The translations under genes were made by a program, and so were the position numbers. Positions 43,481-53,351 of a stretch of DNA of 64,000 nt are shown here, one piece after another. Each line of letters begins with the position of its first letter. Position 1 is the stretch's first letter. The stretch spans positions 1 through 64,000 of the forward strand of contig JABEVE010000080.1 in assembly GCA_013044035.1 (NCBI GenBank), written 5' to 3'. The notes under the pieces are model-generated. The model was not told the origin of the DNA. It worked only from the letters and a program-made list of their open reading frames with translations, and did no database searches. This DNA is from Burkholderiales bacterium (GTDB lineage Bacteria; Pseudomonadota; Gammaproteobacteria; Burkholderiales; Burkholderiaceae_C).

Positions 43481-44725
43481 TCAAAAAGCTTGTTGCAGGC
43501 TGACGCTCACGCTGTGACTGGCATAGCTGGCGTTGGCGGCGTTGGAACTGCGGTTCGTCCTTGCGTACTGCAAGGCAAGTTGCGTGCCCGGCAATGGCAG
43601 ATAGGCCAGGGTGAAGGCACCACCCTGGATGCGGTCTCGCCGGACGGTGCCAGGAAAGATCGCCTGGTCGTGGGTGAAATCGGCCAGCAGTCGCACGGCG
43701 GTGTCGACATGCCAGGCGGCGCTCAGGCGTGCGCCGGTGACCACCTCGTAGTTGGTGGTGGCGGTGTTGTAGGCCGCGAATTCGCGATAAATCTGCATCC
43801 CCAGTGCCGTCTTGTCGGTCAGTGCGAGTTTGGTCTGCACATTGGCCACGGAGCCGCTGAAGTTCAGTGACGGCAGACTGGGCGCGGTGTATTGCAGGAA
43901 GCCCGCCGTGCCCGACACCTGCCAGAAAGCACCGTCCGACCAGTTGAACTGCGCACCGTTCTCGATCTGGCGGAAATCGGCCAGTGGCGCATTGCCCGTT
44001 TGCAGGGCTGCATTGGGATAGCGGCCCTGCAGCAGCGACAGCACGTAGCCGATGCTGTTGCCCGCCGCGCTGGTGTAACGCGGCCCCAGGCGCATCAGGT
44101 CAATGTCCATGTCGTAGGGACGCTGGCTGGCTGCGCCATTGGTAATGCGGATCAACGCTGTATCCGCGGTCATGTCCCACGGCCCGGCTATGCGACGTAC
44201 GCCCCCGGCGGTCAGCACCTGCTTGCGCACAAGGTCGGGCAAAGGCGCTTGCAGGATGGCCAGATTCTGCTGCTTGGAGCGGTCGCTGGCCGATGTATAC
44301 AAGCTCCATTGCGGCGCATGGTCAAGGTTGTAAGTCAGCGAGACATCGTGCCCGGTGAAATCCAGCGCGCGGTAGTGGCGGTACTGTGTACGCTCGATCA
44401 GCGCATGACCATGCAGACGGCCGATTTCGCCCTCGTTGTCGAAGCGCACACCGCCCTGCGCTGTGGTCCAGCAGTCTGCCAGAGTGGAATCGCCGAACAG
44501 CGCCTGCGCAGCCGCGCCGCTGCTCAGCCCAAAGAGATTGCCGCTGCAGGTGTGCTGGAATTGGGCCACTGGATGCAGGCCTGGCGACTCGGGCGGCAAA
44601 GGTGGCGGAAACTCCGCAGCTTGCGCACGAGGCGCAACCCAGAGCAGGGCCACGATTGCTGCCAGCCGCAGTCTGGGGCTGGCGATCGGCGGGAGTGCCG
44701 GGGAAAATCGGGCGAGAGAAATCAT
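43481..44725 (-). CDS. epsL: Exopolysaccharide outer-membrane barrel protein EpsL
   Basis: A 414-residue protein with an N-terminal signal (LAAIVALLWVAPRAQAAE). A beta-barrel pattern follows: alternating aromatic and polar residues across many strands, ending SYASHSVSVSLQQAF with a terminal Phe. It matches the EpsL family of betaproteobacterial exopolysaccharide operons, often described with exosortase B systems; no exosortase or PEP-CTERM gene is present here. It may be the outer-membrane exit pore that a Wza helix bundle would otherwise supply. Overlaps the flippase gene by four bases. Confidence 0.85.
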   Translation of the reverse strand: MISLARFSPALPPIASPRLRLAAIVALLWVAPRAQAAEFPPPLPPESPGLHPVAQFQHTCSGNLFGLSSGAAAQALFGDSTLADCWTTAQGGVRFDNEGEIGRLHGHALIERTQYRHYRALDFTGHDVSLTYNLDHAPQWSLYTSASDRSKQQNLAILQAPLPDLVRKQVLTAGGVRRIAGPWDMTADTALIRITNGAASQRPYDMDIDLMRLGPRYTSAAGNSIGYVLSLLQGRYPNAALQTGNAPLADFRQIENGAQFNWSDGAFWQVSGTAGFLQYTAPSLPSLNFSGSVANVQTKLALTDKTALGMQIYREFAAYNTATTNYEVVTGARLSAAWHVDTAVRLLADFTHDQAIFPGTVRRDRIQGGAFTLAYLPLPGTQLALQYARTNRSSNAANASYASHSVSVSLQQAF

Positions 44726-46200
44726 GTCGCGGTACCCGCCGCCGTCCGTCGCAGCAGCAGAAGTCGGAACAGGGAATCGACGAAAAAGCGGTTCGTCAGC
44801 AGGTTGAGCAGCAAATAAAGCGGCGCGGTGACCGCGGCGCCGACGACCAATTGCATGACAGGCTGGGCGAACGCGCGCGCCAGCAGCACAGCGGGCGCCA
44901 TGCTCAGCGCCGCCAGCAGCACCGGGCGCAGCACCAGCAGAGCGAATTCGCCGATGCCGATGCCAGCCAGAGGATGAAAGATGCCAACCCAGGCCGGAGC
45001 CAGCAGCAGCACAGTAGCAACCAAGAGCAGCACGGCCAATGACAGCGGCCCATACAGCGAGCCGACGACGATGGCGGGCAAATAGGCCGCGAAGATGACC
45101 AGGTTCCAGCGCAACTCGAGCCCGGCGAGGCCGACACCCAGGATCAGATCGCGGATAGGGCTGAACATCGCTCGCACATAACCCACCACGGCGAGGATGG
45201 CCAGCAGATGCCCGGTGTCATGCCATTCCCTGCCGAACAGCACGCGCACCAGCGGGTCGGCGAACAACGCCATGCCCACATACACCGGCGCATTGAGCGC
45301 ACCCACCAGATTGAGGGTCGATGCGGTGATGGTGCGCACTCGGGCACGGTCCGCCTGCACACTGGCGATCAGCGGAAAGCCAACCCGCGAAAGGATCGGG
45401 TTGACGAAAGTCTGCATCTGGTTCATGAAATTGCGTGGCACGCTGTAGAGCCCCAGATCAGCGGGCAGCACGAACTTGCCCAGCACCATGACGTCAAGGC
45501 TGCGATTGAGGTTGCCGATGAGCGCGCTGGACACCGCAGCCAGGCCGAAATGCACATAGGGCTTGAGCTCCCGCCAAGACAGGTGCCAGGCCGGCTTCCA
45601 GTCCGCCGACAGATAGATCCACGCCAGTCCACTATTGACCAGTGCGCCCGCAAGGCTGGCCCACACCAGGGTGTATGGCCCAGCGCCGGCCAGAGCCGTA
45701 AGCACCGCCACCGCCATGCTGAACGCAGCGGCGAGGGTTTCGATCACGGCCATGGCCTTGAAACGCAGATGCTTTTCCGCATTCATGCGGAACTGTGCGC
45801 CGACGCCGCTGACCAGAAATGTGGCCGAAGACAGGGCAAGCAATGGCAGCAGCCGGGCGTCGCCATAGGCCCAGGCGACGAGGGGTGCCAGCGCCAGCAC
45901 CACAGCACCCAGAAGAATGGCAAAAATCACCCCGGCCCAGAACAGGCTGGAGCGCTCGCCTTCGGTGACGTTGCGGCGGTGGATGAAGGCGCTGTTGAGC
46001 CCCGTGCCGTTGAGTACCCAGGGAAAGGTGAGCACAGCAGCGACGATGGCCATCACCCCGTAGTTCGCCGGGGTGAGGATGCGAGTGAGCATCACCACCT
46101 GCAGCAGTTGCACGATGGCGCCGGTGGCAGCGGACACCGCAGTCCAGCGCACGGCAGAGAAGACCTGCTCCTTCAGGTTGGGAGACGGTGCATTGCTCAT
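44722..46200 (-). CDS. Wzx-type lipid-linked oligosaccharide flippase
   Basis: A 492-residue protein with about 12-14 membrane helices, of the polysaccharide transport (MOP) superfamily. The start region (VFSAVRWTAVSAATGAIVQL, then VVMLTRILTPANYGVMAIVA) and NLNRSLDVMVLGKFVLPADL are typical. It would flip the lipid-linked repeat unit to the periplasm. The start at 46200 overlaps the upstream GT2 stop by four bases. Confidence 0.92.
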   Translation of the reverse strand: MSNAPSPNLKEQVFSAVRWTAVSAATGAIVQLLQVVMLTRILTPANYGVMAIVAAVLTFPWVLNGTGLNSAFIHRRNVTEGERSSLFWAGVIFAILLGAVVLALAPLVAWAYGDARLLPLLALSSATFLVSGVGAQFRMNAEKHLRFKAMAVIETLAAAFSMAVAVLTALAGAGPYTLVWASLAGALVNSGLAWIYLSADWKPAWHLSWRELKPYVHFGLAAVSSALIGNLNRSLDVMVLGKFVLPADLGLYSVPRNFMNQMQTFVNPILSRVGFPLIASVQADRARVRTITASTLNLVGALNAPVYVGMALFADPLVRVLFGREWHDTGHLLAILAVVGYVRAMFSPIRDLILGVGLAGLELRWNLVIFAAYLPAIVVGSLYGPLSLAVLLLVATVLLLAPAWVGIFHPLAGIGIGEFALLVLRPVLLAALSMAPAVLLARAFAQPVMQLVVGAAVTAPLYLLLNLLTNRFFVDSLFRLLLLRRTAAGTAT

Positions 46201-47165
46201 GACGTTGAGGCGGCGGCGCGTGCTCGATTGCCGGGCCGCGCTTGCAGGGCTAGGTACTGCATGAAGCCGCGTACCAGAAAAAAGAAGGGCCGGGTCGGCC
46301 GCCAGGTGTACTGAGCGCGCAGGGCTCGCAGCAGCATGGTGAAAATGGCCCATTTGAAGCGGCTGTGTAGTAGGGTCTTGGCGTACAGCGCGCCCTCTCC
46401 AATCAGATAGAAGCGCCACAGTGCGGGCACGTCGGGCGCCTTGCGGCCATGGTGATGCCAGACCAGCACGCTGGGCTCGTAGCGGCCGGCGCCGCCAGCG
46501 TCGCTGACGCGCATCGCGACCTCCCAGTCTTCTCCTGCAAAGCGCGTACCGGCGCCGAACACCGGGTCGAATCCGCCCTGCCGCAGCAGCGCATCGCGAC
46601 GAAAGGCCATGTTGGCGCCCTGGATGAAGGCACCGGGCACGGGGCGGTGTGCGGGCACGTCACGCGGCACAGTGGACTCGGCGATGGTCACCGGCGCGTC
46701 GTCCGCGTCATACAGCAGGATGCGCCCGGCGATGTAGTCCACCGGGTGCTCGCGGAAGGTGCGGGCGAGCTGCTCCACATAGTCGGCGGCGACGTAGCAG
46801 TCATCGTCGGTGAAGCCGATGACAGCGCCGCGCGCCCAGGGCAGTGCGGCATTGCGCCCTGCGCCGTTGCCTCGGGCGCCCTCGAACAGGGTGCAGGCAG
46901 GCGCATCGAGATCGTCGATGAAGGCGTTGGCCACGGCGCGCGTGTCGTCGGTCGAGGCGTTGTCGACGATCAGCAGTTCCCAGCGCACCGTGGTGCGCTG
47001 GTTGTAAAAACGCTCCAGGCAGTCGGTGAGCCGCCGTGACCGGTTGCGGGTGCAGATCACCACACTGATTTCGATGCCACCGGGCTCGGCCCAGTGCGCG
47101 TTGAAAGAGGGGGCTGCAACAGGGCTCATGGCGGCTCCAGCGGGGCCGGGCGTTTGGGCGACCAT
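46197..47165 (-). CDS. GT2 glycosyltransferase with GT-A fold
   Basis: A 322-residue cytoplasmic enzyme. It has ISVVICTRNRSRRLTDCLER at residues 33-52, LLIVDNASTDDTRAVANAF, the DxD region IGFTDDDCYVAADYVEQL and the FAGEDWEVAMRV catalytic stretch. It resembles succinoglycan- and rhamnan-type GT2 enzymes. Four bases separate it from the pyruvyltransferase gene upstream. Sugar specificity unknown. Confidence 0.88.
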   Translation of the reverse strand: MVAQTPGPAGAAMSPVAAPSFNAHWAEPGGIEISVVICTRNRSRRLTDCLERFYNQRTTVRWELLIVDNASTDDTRAVANAFIDDLDAPACTLFEGARGNGAGRNAALPWARGAVIGFTDDDCYVAADYVEQLARTFREHPVDYIAGRILLYDADDAPVTIAESTVPRDVPAHRPVPGAFIQGANMAFRRDALLRQGGFDPVFGAGTRFAGEDWEVAMRVSDAGGAGRYEPSVLVWHHHGRKAPDVPALWRFYLIGEGALYAKTLLHSRFKWAIFTMLLRALRAQYTWRPTRPFFFLVRGFMQYLALQARPGNRARAAASTS

Positions 47166-47169
47166 CGTG

Positions 47170-48072
47170 TCAGACCCTTATGCGGCCGAGGCCTTCGCGC
47201 CGCACGAACCAATCGAGCTGGCAGCTCATACGCGAATGTGCCGTGTCCAGGTCGGTGTCACGGCTCAGACTGGGCACGGCGCTATCGGCCAATTTGCGCA
47301 ATTGCTGCGCCGCACGCTCGACCCACCAGTCAGGCGTGTAATCGCGCAGGACTGCGGTGGCTCGCCGCCGCGCGGACAACGCGTTGGCCAGCACGCCCCC
47401 GCGTGGTGCGAGGCGCAGCGCCTGCTCGAGCAACGAACTGCGGGGCAGTTGCGCCCAATTGATGTGCAGATCCAGCGCCGAAGCCCAATCGTCCCACTTC
47501 ATGCGATGCGGCATTGCGGGCGAGGTCGCAACCCAAGGCGTGCGCAGCACGTCCGCGATGATCGCGCCATGCATGGCCTCGGTGAGCAGCAGTTCCGTGC
47601 CGGCAATTGCGGCCAGAACGGTATCCACGGAAGCTGTCGGGTCGATGAACTGCACATCGGCCAGGCGGCAGGCCTGCGCCCATCGCCCCGGCCAGACGCT
47701 TTCCCAATGCGGCATGAAGGAAACCCTGCCCGGTGTAGCCTGGCGCTGAATTCCCAGACTGCGGATCAGGATGCCCGCATCGCCAATGGCCTTATCGTCG
47801 CCCAGGCCGAGGGCGCGGGAGCTGAGTTTGCCGCGCACGAAATACACGTCCCAGGATGCATCCAGCGCGGGCATTGCCGTGTAGCCGCCGTAACCTGCAC
47901 CGAAGACCACCTTGCGTCGCCGCGGACTCAAGCCCGACAGAATGGTGGAGCCGATGCCGAGGAACAGATCGCCAGCACCATCGAACGCATCGCCGAGCAG
48001 GCGCGGCCAGAGCCAGTGGTTCAACTCGTCGCCGAAGTTCGGGCTGGCACCGCGGTATACAAAGAGTTCCAT
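47170..48072 (-). CDS. Polysaccharide pyruvyl transferase-family protein
   Basis: A 300-residue protein of the ketal-pyruvate transferase family. NFGDELNHWLWPRLLGDAF near the N-terminus, FLGIGSTILSG, VVFGAGYGG, and LLLTEAMHGAIIADVLRTPW near residue 170 match the family. These enzymes add 4,6- or 3,4-linked pyruvate ketals from phosphoenolpyruvate, making the polymer acidic. Confidence 0.87.
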   Translation of the reverse strand: MELFVYRGASPNFGDELNHWLWPRLLGDAFDGAGDLFLGIGSTILSGLSPRRRKVVFGAGYGGYTAMPALDASWDVYFVRGKLSSRALGLGDDKAIGDAGILIRSLGIQRQATPGRVSFMPHWESVWPGRWAQACRLADVQFIDPTASVDTVLAAIAGTELLLTEAMHGAIIADVLRTPWVATSPAMPHRMKWDDWASALDLHINWAQLPRSSLLEQALRLAPRGGVLANALSARRRATAVLRDYTPDWWVERAAQQLRKLADSAVPSLSRDTDLDTAHSRMSCQLDWFVRREGLGRIRV

Positions 48073-48096
48073 GGATTGATCCGGGTAGCGGCCGCG

Positions 48097-49062
48097 TCAG
48101 TCCTGCATCACGGGCACAGGCACGGCTACATGCTGGGGCGCGCTGCGCTGTGGCGTGGCGGATTCGCCGTCCAGCACTGCGTTGAGAAGCCTCAGCAGTT
48201 CACGCGACTCGGGGACGAATTTGCGTGCGAAGAGAAATGCGAGGGCGTCTGGATAAGCGTTGTTTGGCATGCGTGCGGGGGCGTGTGTCAAAAATTCGGC
48301 ATGCGCCAGGGTCAGGGGCTCGGGGCGATGCCGGTGGGTGCTCCAGTCGGTATAGGTCAGGCAGGGGCGGATACCGGTTGCGTAAGACGAGTTGCCCAGA
48401 ATGGTGTGAATGCAGGATTCGTCAGGACAGACGGTGTGCCGGAAAAATTCGGCGTAGTCGGGATGTGAGTCCAGAAAATCGATGACATGCGCCGCTGCCC
48501 CACGGCTGAGCGCCCACCAGGTGGAACCCGCATAGGGTTGTAGCCCGCCGAGCACGGGCACATAGTCGCGCTGCTGCGGCAGCAGGCCAACACGCTGCGC
48601 CACCTGCAGCAGGCGGTTGATCAGGGGCAAGGCGGTGTTGCGCGGCTGGTAGGTGGTCAGCAGAGAAAGCGGCTTGCTCCTTTCGATCGAGGGCATCTTT
48701 ACGAGATCGATGAACTCCTGATCGTCATGGGCCCTGAAGTGAGCATGGATCTCGGCGTTGCTGCGTACGGGGTAGTCGGCGCCGCTCAGCAGCACCAGCC
48801 GGGCCGGGGTCAAGCCGGGGTTGGACAAGGCAGCGCGCATCAGCCGCAAGATGGCTTCGACCTGAGAGTAGTCGCCCCAGAACACGCGCACACGGTCCTG
48901 CATCACATGGATGCGTGGATCGACCGGCAGTTGAAAATCTTCCAGGCGCGACTTGCGGTCGATATGCACATAGAACTGGCTGTCGGGCGTGATCAGGCGT
49001 GCGATCATTTCGCGCAGATGCGCGGGCTGGTCGTGCGCCAGGATGAGGTAGGCGAGGTGCAT
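48097..49062 (-). CDS. Core-2/I-branching-type GT14 glycosyltransferase
   Basis: A 321-residue enzyme of the GT14 family. It has LAYLILAHDQPAHLREMIAR at the N-terminus, FYVHIDRKSRLEDF, FWGDYSQVEAILRLMRAAL, and RLVLLSGADYPVRSNAEI. In bacteria these transferases add xylosyl, GlcNAc or related sugars to surface polymers. In bacterial clusters the acceptor is seldom known, and none is evident here. Gaps to both neighbours are about 20 bases. Confidence 0.88.
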   Translation of the reverse strand: MHLAYLILAHDQPAHLREMIARLITPDSQFYVHIDRKSRLEDFQLPVDPRIHVMQDRVRVFWGDYSQVEAILRLMRAALSNPGLTPARLVLLSGADYPVRSNAEIHAHFRAHDDQEFIDLVKMPSIERSKPLSLLTTYQPRNTALPLINRLLQVAQRVGLLPQQRDYVPVLGGLQPYAGSTWWALSRGAAAHVIDFLDSHPDYAEFFRHTVCPDESCIHTILGNSSYATGIRPCLTYTDWSTHRHRPEPLTLAHAEFLTHAPARMPNNAYPDALAFLFARKFVPESRELLRLLNAVLDGESATPQRSAPQHVAVPVPVMQD

Positions 49063-49081
49063 GGGCTGTCCAGGGAGGTGG

Positions 49082-50155
49082 TCAGGCGGCGACCAGGGTC
49101 TGTGGGGCCTGGGTGCTGGGCCCCTTGCGGCCGATGAGGTGCAGCTTCACTGTGGTCTGCTCGTTCATCGCCGGCCGGTGGCGGCTGCGGAACAGGGCGT
49201 AGCGCGCCAACATGGCAGGGCGGCTGCGCTGGGCCAGAACCTGGCGATAGGCAAGCTCGCGGTGGATGTGCGCAGGCTCGCCGTCCAGCCGCAGCAGCGC
49301 GGCGCTCAGCGTGGCGTACTCGGCGCGGAAGTCGCTGCGCGCGCCCAGGTCGTAGAGCATGCCGCCGTGGTTGCAGAAGGGCGTCGGGTCGAACGCGGCG
49401 GCTCCAGTCATGGCGCTCACGCGCGCGGCCAGTTGCAGCGACACGGTGTGCGAGGCGGCCATTTGCGCAGCGAACTTCTGCCGCCCCACCCCGCCCGCAT
49501 GCATGCGATAGCGAATGAGTCGTTGCGGCAGATTGGCCACCAGGCCAAGCAAGGCGAGCTGGCCGAACAGGAAGTAGTCCTCCACCAGGTTTTCGAACGC
49601 GGGAACAGGCTGCACTTGGCCGCCAGAGCCGAAGGCCACGCCGTAGCACGCGCCCAGAGCTTGCAGCCGGTCCAGCCGCAGCGCCACCGTGGGATGCGCC
49701 ACCGGATTGCAGAACAGCATGGCCGCCTTGATGCGCGCGGGCGCCAGCGGCAGCGGATGCTGCGCCAGGGCGCGGCCCTGGGCGTCGAAATTGGTGAGCT
49801 GGCCACCGAGCACCACGATGTTCGGATACGCTGCGAAGCCCTCGGCGGTATGGCGCAGTCGCTCGGGCAGGGCGATGTCATCGGCATCGTGGCGCACCAC
49901 GTACTTCGCGTCACACAACCCAAGCCCGGCGTTGAGCAGGCCAGACAGGCCCCGGGCATCGGGCAGGGAGTGGATGTGGATGCGGGCATCGAGCTGCGCA
50001 CGGGACTGGGCGATGTCCAGGGTGTGGTCGCTGGAGCCGTGGTCAAGCACGAGAAGGCGCCAGTCGGTCAAGGTCTGGGCGCGGATGCTGTCCAGGGCCT
50101 CGGCCAGATAGGCTGCGCCATTTTTCACCGGCAGCAGGATGTCGAAACACGCCAT
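49082..50155 (-). CDS. GT2 glycosyltransferase
   Basis: A 357-residue enzyme. It has FDILLPVKNGAAYLAEALDS, LVLDHGSSDHTLDIAQSRA, and the DxD segment KYVVRHDADDIALPERL. The C-terminal half (from about residue 230) is helical and unlike the core. It is encoded just after the priming transferase and may add the second sugar, but the acceptor is not evident. Confidence 0.88.
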   Translation of the reverse strand: MACFDILLPVKNGAAYLAEALDSIRAQTLTDWRLLVLDHGSSDHTLDIAQSRAQLDARIHIHSLPDARGLSGLLNAGLGLCDAKYVVRHDADDIALPERLRHTAEGFAAYPNIVVLGGQLTNFDAQGRALAQHPLPLAPARIKAAMLFCNPVAHPTVALRLDRLQALGACYGVAFGSGGQVQPVPAFENLVEDYFLFGQLALLGLVANLPQRLIRYRMHAGGVGRQKFAAQMAASHTVSLQLAARVSAMTGAAAFDPTPFCNHGGMLYDLGARSDFRAEYATLSAALLRLDGEPAHIHRELAYRQVLAQRSRPAMLARYALFRSRHRPAMNEQTTVKLHLIGRKGPSTQAPQTLVAA

Positions 50156-50194
50156 GGTCAGTGCGACTCTGGTGGAGTGATGCTGGGCGGGGAC

Positions 50195-51589
50195 TCAATA
50201 GGCATTCGCACTGCGAAAACCCTTGAAAATGGTCGCGGCAATGATGCGTACATCCATGACCAGCGACCAGTTGTGGATGTACTGCATGTCGTACTCCACC
50301 CGTTTGACCATCTTTTCCATACTGTCGGTCTCGCCACGCCAACCGTTGATCTGCGCCCATCCGGTGATGCCCGGCTTGACCTTGTGACGCAGCATGTAGC
50401 CGTGGATCAGCACGCGGTATTGCTCGTTGTGCGAGACAGCGTGGGGCCGCGGCCCCACGATGGACATATGCCCTTGCAGCACATTGAAGAACTGCGGCAG
50501 TTCATCCAGGGAAGTGCTGCGCAGAAAGGCGCCCACTGAGGTGATGCGGCGATCACCACGGGTGGCTTGCACCACGGTGTCGCCGTTCTCGGTGACGGTC
50601 ATGCTGCGGAACTTCCACACCTCGACAATCTGTCCATTGAGGCCATAGCGGCGCTGCTTGAAGATCACCGGTCCAGGCGAGGTGAAGCGCACCGCCGCGG
50701 CAATGGCCAAAAGCAGCGGGCTGATGAGCAGCAGGATCAGGGAGGACACCGCCACGTCCTCGATGCGTTTGAGTATGCCGCTGACGCCGAAGAACGGCGA
50801 GTCGTAGACGCTGATGATGGGATGACCGGCGACCTCACGCCAGTTGGCATGGTTACGTTCGAGGATGTAGGAGGCGGGAACGATGAATACCGAGGCTGTG
50901 GTGTCGGCCAGATCGCGCACGAGGTGGCTGATGCGCTGCTCGGCGTCGATTGGCAGGGTGATGAAGACAGAGTCCAGGTGCCCCGCCCGGGCGTCGCGCA
51001 CGAGGGCGGCGAAATCGCCGACCAGCGAGAGGTCGCTTATCTCCAGACGCTTCACGGCGCGATCGTCGTAGACGCCAGCAACACGCAGGCCCGACCAGAT
51101 GCGATTGTTGAAGTGCTGGGCCATGAGATCCGCGGTGCGGTTCGCGCCGACGAAGGCCAGGATGCGGATGCCCACGCCGTGGCGCGCATTGTGCTCGATG
51201 CGGTAGCGCAGAAACACCCGCAGCGACACCATCAGGACGGGCACCGCCAACACCCAGACTCCCAGAGAGATCCGCGAGTACTGGGACGTGACGTGCAGCG
51301 CAAAGCCTATTGCCAGCAGCAAGGCCAGGACGGTCAACCAGACGATGGCAATCTGGCGGGCTTCTTCGGGAAAGGGCAGAAGTTGCCTTGTCCCGTACAA
51401 GTTCCAGAACCGGGCACTCAGCTGAAAGCACAAAAGCGCCGTGGTGACCAGCATGTAGAAACGGTCGCCAACCCGACCGTCGTTGATCAGGATGCTGAGC
51501 ACCAACACGCCGACAATCAGCATGACGTCGAAGAGGCGGAGAAAAAGTTCCCCGTTGTCGTAGGACGATTGCACGGCTCCACGTTCCAT
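50195..51589 (-). CDS. Undecaprenyl-phosphate sugar phosphotransferase (WcaJ/EpsB-like)
   Basis: A 464-residue initiating enzyme. Four N-terminal membrane helices and a CoA-binding-like domain ([20 protein letters not shown]) precede the catalytic domain (from about residue 280), with the [27 protein letters not shown] and [20 protein letters not shown] motifs. It transfers a hexose-1-phosphate, often glucose, to undecaprenyl phosphate. The start at 51589 follows GGGAGG. It is the first gene of the operon, and the 694-base gap upstream should hold the main promoter. Confidence 0.93.
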   Translation of the reverse strand: MERGAVQSSYDNGELFLRLFDVMLIVGVLVLSILINDGRVGDRFYMLVTTALLCFQLSARFWNLYGTRQLLPFPEEARQIAIVWLTVLALLLAIGFALHVTSQYSRISLGVWVLAVPVLMVSLRVFLRYRIEHNARHGVGIRILAFVGANRTADLMAQHFNNRIWSGLRVAGVYDDRAVKRLEISDLSLVGDFAALVRDARAGHLDSVFITLPIDAEQRISHLVRDLADTTASVFIVPASYILERNHANWREVAGHPIISVYDSPFFGVSGILKRIEDVAVSSLILLLISPLLLAIAAAVRFTSPGPVIFKQRRYGLNGQIVEVWKFRSMTVTENGDTVVQATRGDRRITSVGAFLRSTSLDELPQFFNVLQGHMSIVGPRPHAVSHNEQYRVLIHGYMLRHKVKPGITGWAQINGWRGETDSMEKMVKRVEYDMQYIHNWSLVMDVRIIAATIFKGFRSANAY

Positions 51590-52283
51590 GGTTCGATCCT
51601 CCCATGTGTTACCAAGCGCCCATTCGACGAGGGCAACTTCAAATGTGAACCGCAACGCCCAAAGCTTTCAAACCATCCTCAATGCAGCTGGTGGCGTCTG
51701 TGACAAGCCGATCAGTACGGATGATTGACCAACTGATGCGGCTTGAAACTCGTATCGGGTGATGTAGCAGTCGTCAGTATTAAAGTACGGCAGAAAACTT
51801 GTTCGCACTGTGCGCTGCCGCACATAAGACCGAAAATTTATGCTGCCGTCTTGAGCTTTACTCCCACAAAGTGATGCGTGGATGTGCTCTTCAAGCAATT
51901 TCCAGACCAGGCCGAAGCATGGCCAGACCTGGCTTCGTAGCCCTTGGATCTGCGGACGTTGATCGAGCTGCGGCTCGGGAACATGCCATCTTCGCAGCGG
52001 CACACCGATCGTGTGCATCGCACTGCTGCAGTGCAGCATGCACAAGAGCGATGCCGACGGCAGCCTTGTCCAGCTTGGATGTTTCATCCCAGGCCAGCGC
52101 GGTAGAGGTTTGACCGCCGTTGAAGCGGCCAGACCGGTCCGTGCAACCTGGTGATGGCTGGGGCTTTGAAGCCCGTCTCTGAGTGCTTCGCGCACGGTCG
52201 CCGTGCTGGGCTTCCTGCAGCCCGAACGGTGACGAGCGCCGGCGTGTCCGAGCGCGCCTTCACAAGCAAGGGCACTGAAGACC
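51590..52283. other. Gap holding the polysaccharide operon promoter and an IS edge
   Basis: No coding sequence is convincing here; the long minus-strand frame covering it has shadow-like composition. The left part should hold the promoter of the phosphotransferase gene, but no clear -35/-10 pair is visible by eye. The right part, next to 52284, is probably the outer end of the IS110-type element. Confidence 0.4.
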
Positions 52284-53246
52284 ATGTCTTTTATCTCCGT
52301 GGTGGTGGGCATCGACGTGGCCAAGGCACACACGGATGTCTCGGCGCTGGGCGCCAAGTTTGATGCCCAGCGTTTCGACAACGAAGCCGAGGCGCACTCG
52401 GCGCTGGCGGCGGCGGTGTTGAAGCCGCTGGGCGTGACGCTGGTGGTGATGGAGGCCACCGGTGGCTAAGAGGCGGCACTGGTCTGTACGTTGCAGGTGC
52501 AGGGCCTGCCCGAGGTGGTGGTCAACCGGCGCCAGGCACGCGACTTGGCAAAGTCCATGACCGTCTGGCCAAGACCGACTGCATCGACGCCCGCATGCTG
52601 GTCGAGTTTGCGGGCGTGTTGGTGCGCCGCGACGATCTGGCCAGCTTCATCCGCCCTCTGGCCGATGCGCGACAACAGGTGCTGGCCACGATGGTCACAC
52701 GCAGGCGCCGACTCGTGACGATGATGTTGTCGGAGCGACAACGGCCGCAACTGACCACTGCGGTCGTGCGCCCGGGCATCGAGACCATGATCGAGGCGAT
52801 CCACAAGCAACTCGACGATATGGAGGCTCACATGACCAGCCACGTCCAGGCTCATGACGCCGAGTTGGACAAACTGCTGCGCCCGGCTAGCGGCATCGGC
52901 ACGGTGGCCAGCGTCCCCCTGATTGCCGAACTGCCTGAACTCGGCAAACTCAATCGCCGCGAGATCGCAAGCCTGGTGGGCGTGGCACGCATGACCCACG
53001 ATTCGGGCAACTCCAAGGGACGACGATGTGTGCAGGGCGAACGCTTCGAGATACGCTGCGCGCGCTCCACGGCCACACTATCGGCCGCTAACCCCGCTAT
53101 CGAGACTTTCTACGACCGACAGTTGAACGCCGGCAAGCTGCCAAAGGTCACCTGGGTCGCCTGCATGCGCGAGCTCTTGAGCGCGCTCAACGCGATGGTC
53201 AAAACCAACAAACCTGGGATCAATCGCTTCACGGCGCCCGACTTCA
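52284..53246 (+). mobile_element. IS110/IS1111-type transposase remnant with a nonsense codon and a frameshift
   Basis: The frame starts MSFISVVVGIDVAKAHTDVS, the DEDD-type start of IS110 transposases. TAA at 52467-52469 replaces a Tyr codon after VVMEATGG. A frameshift near 52557 (after RQARDLAKS) follows, restored in another frame with RLAKTDCIDARMLVEFAGVL. The C-terminal part has the GIGTVASVPLIAELPELGKL helix-hairpin stretch and ACMRELLSALNAMVK. It cannot make a full product. It lies on the right side of the exopolysaccharide region. Confidence 0.85.
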
Positions 53247-53351
53247 AGGCCGTTACTCGGAGTTTTAGGAGCAGAATTTGCGTTGGATGGGTGGCCATTC
53301 CGGTTCCGGTTGGCGCCCTCTCCAGCGTTTGCATTCGATTCCGGAGGATTC

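Noticed and set aside
33531-51589. Exosortase B/PEP-CTERM system suggested by EpsE, EpsF and EpsL
   Set aside because: No exosortase-like membrane protein and no PEP-CTERM sorting tail were found among the genes of the region.
51668-52459. A 263-codon minus-strand frame before the IS110-type element
   Set aside because: Composition is Ser/Ala/Pro-rich noise, it overlaps the transposase start, and no motif is present.
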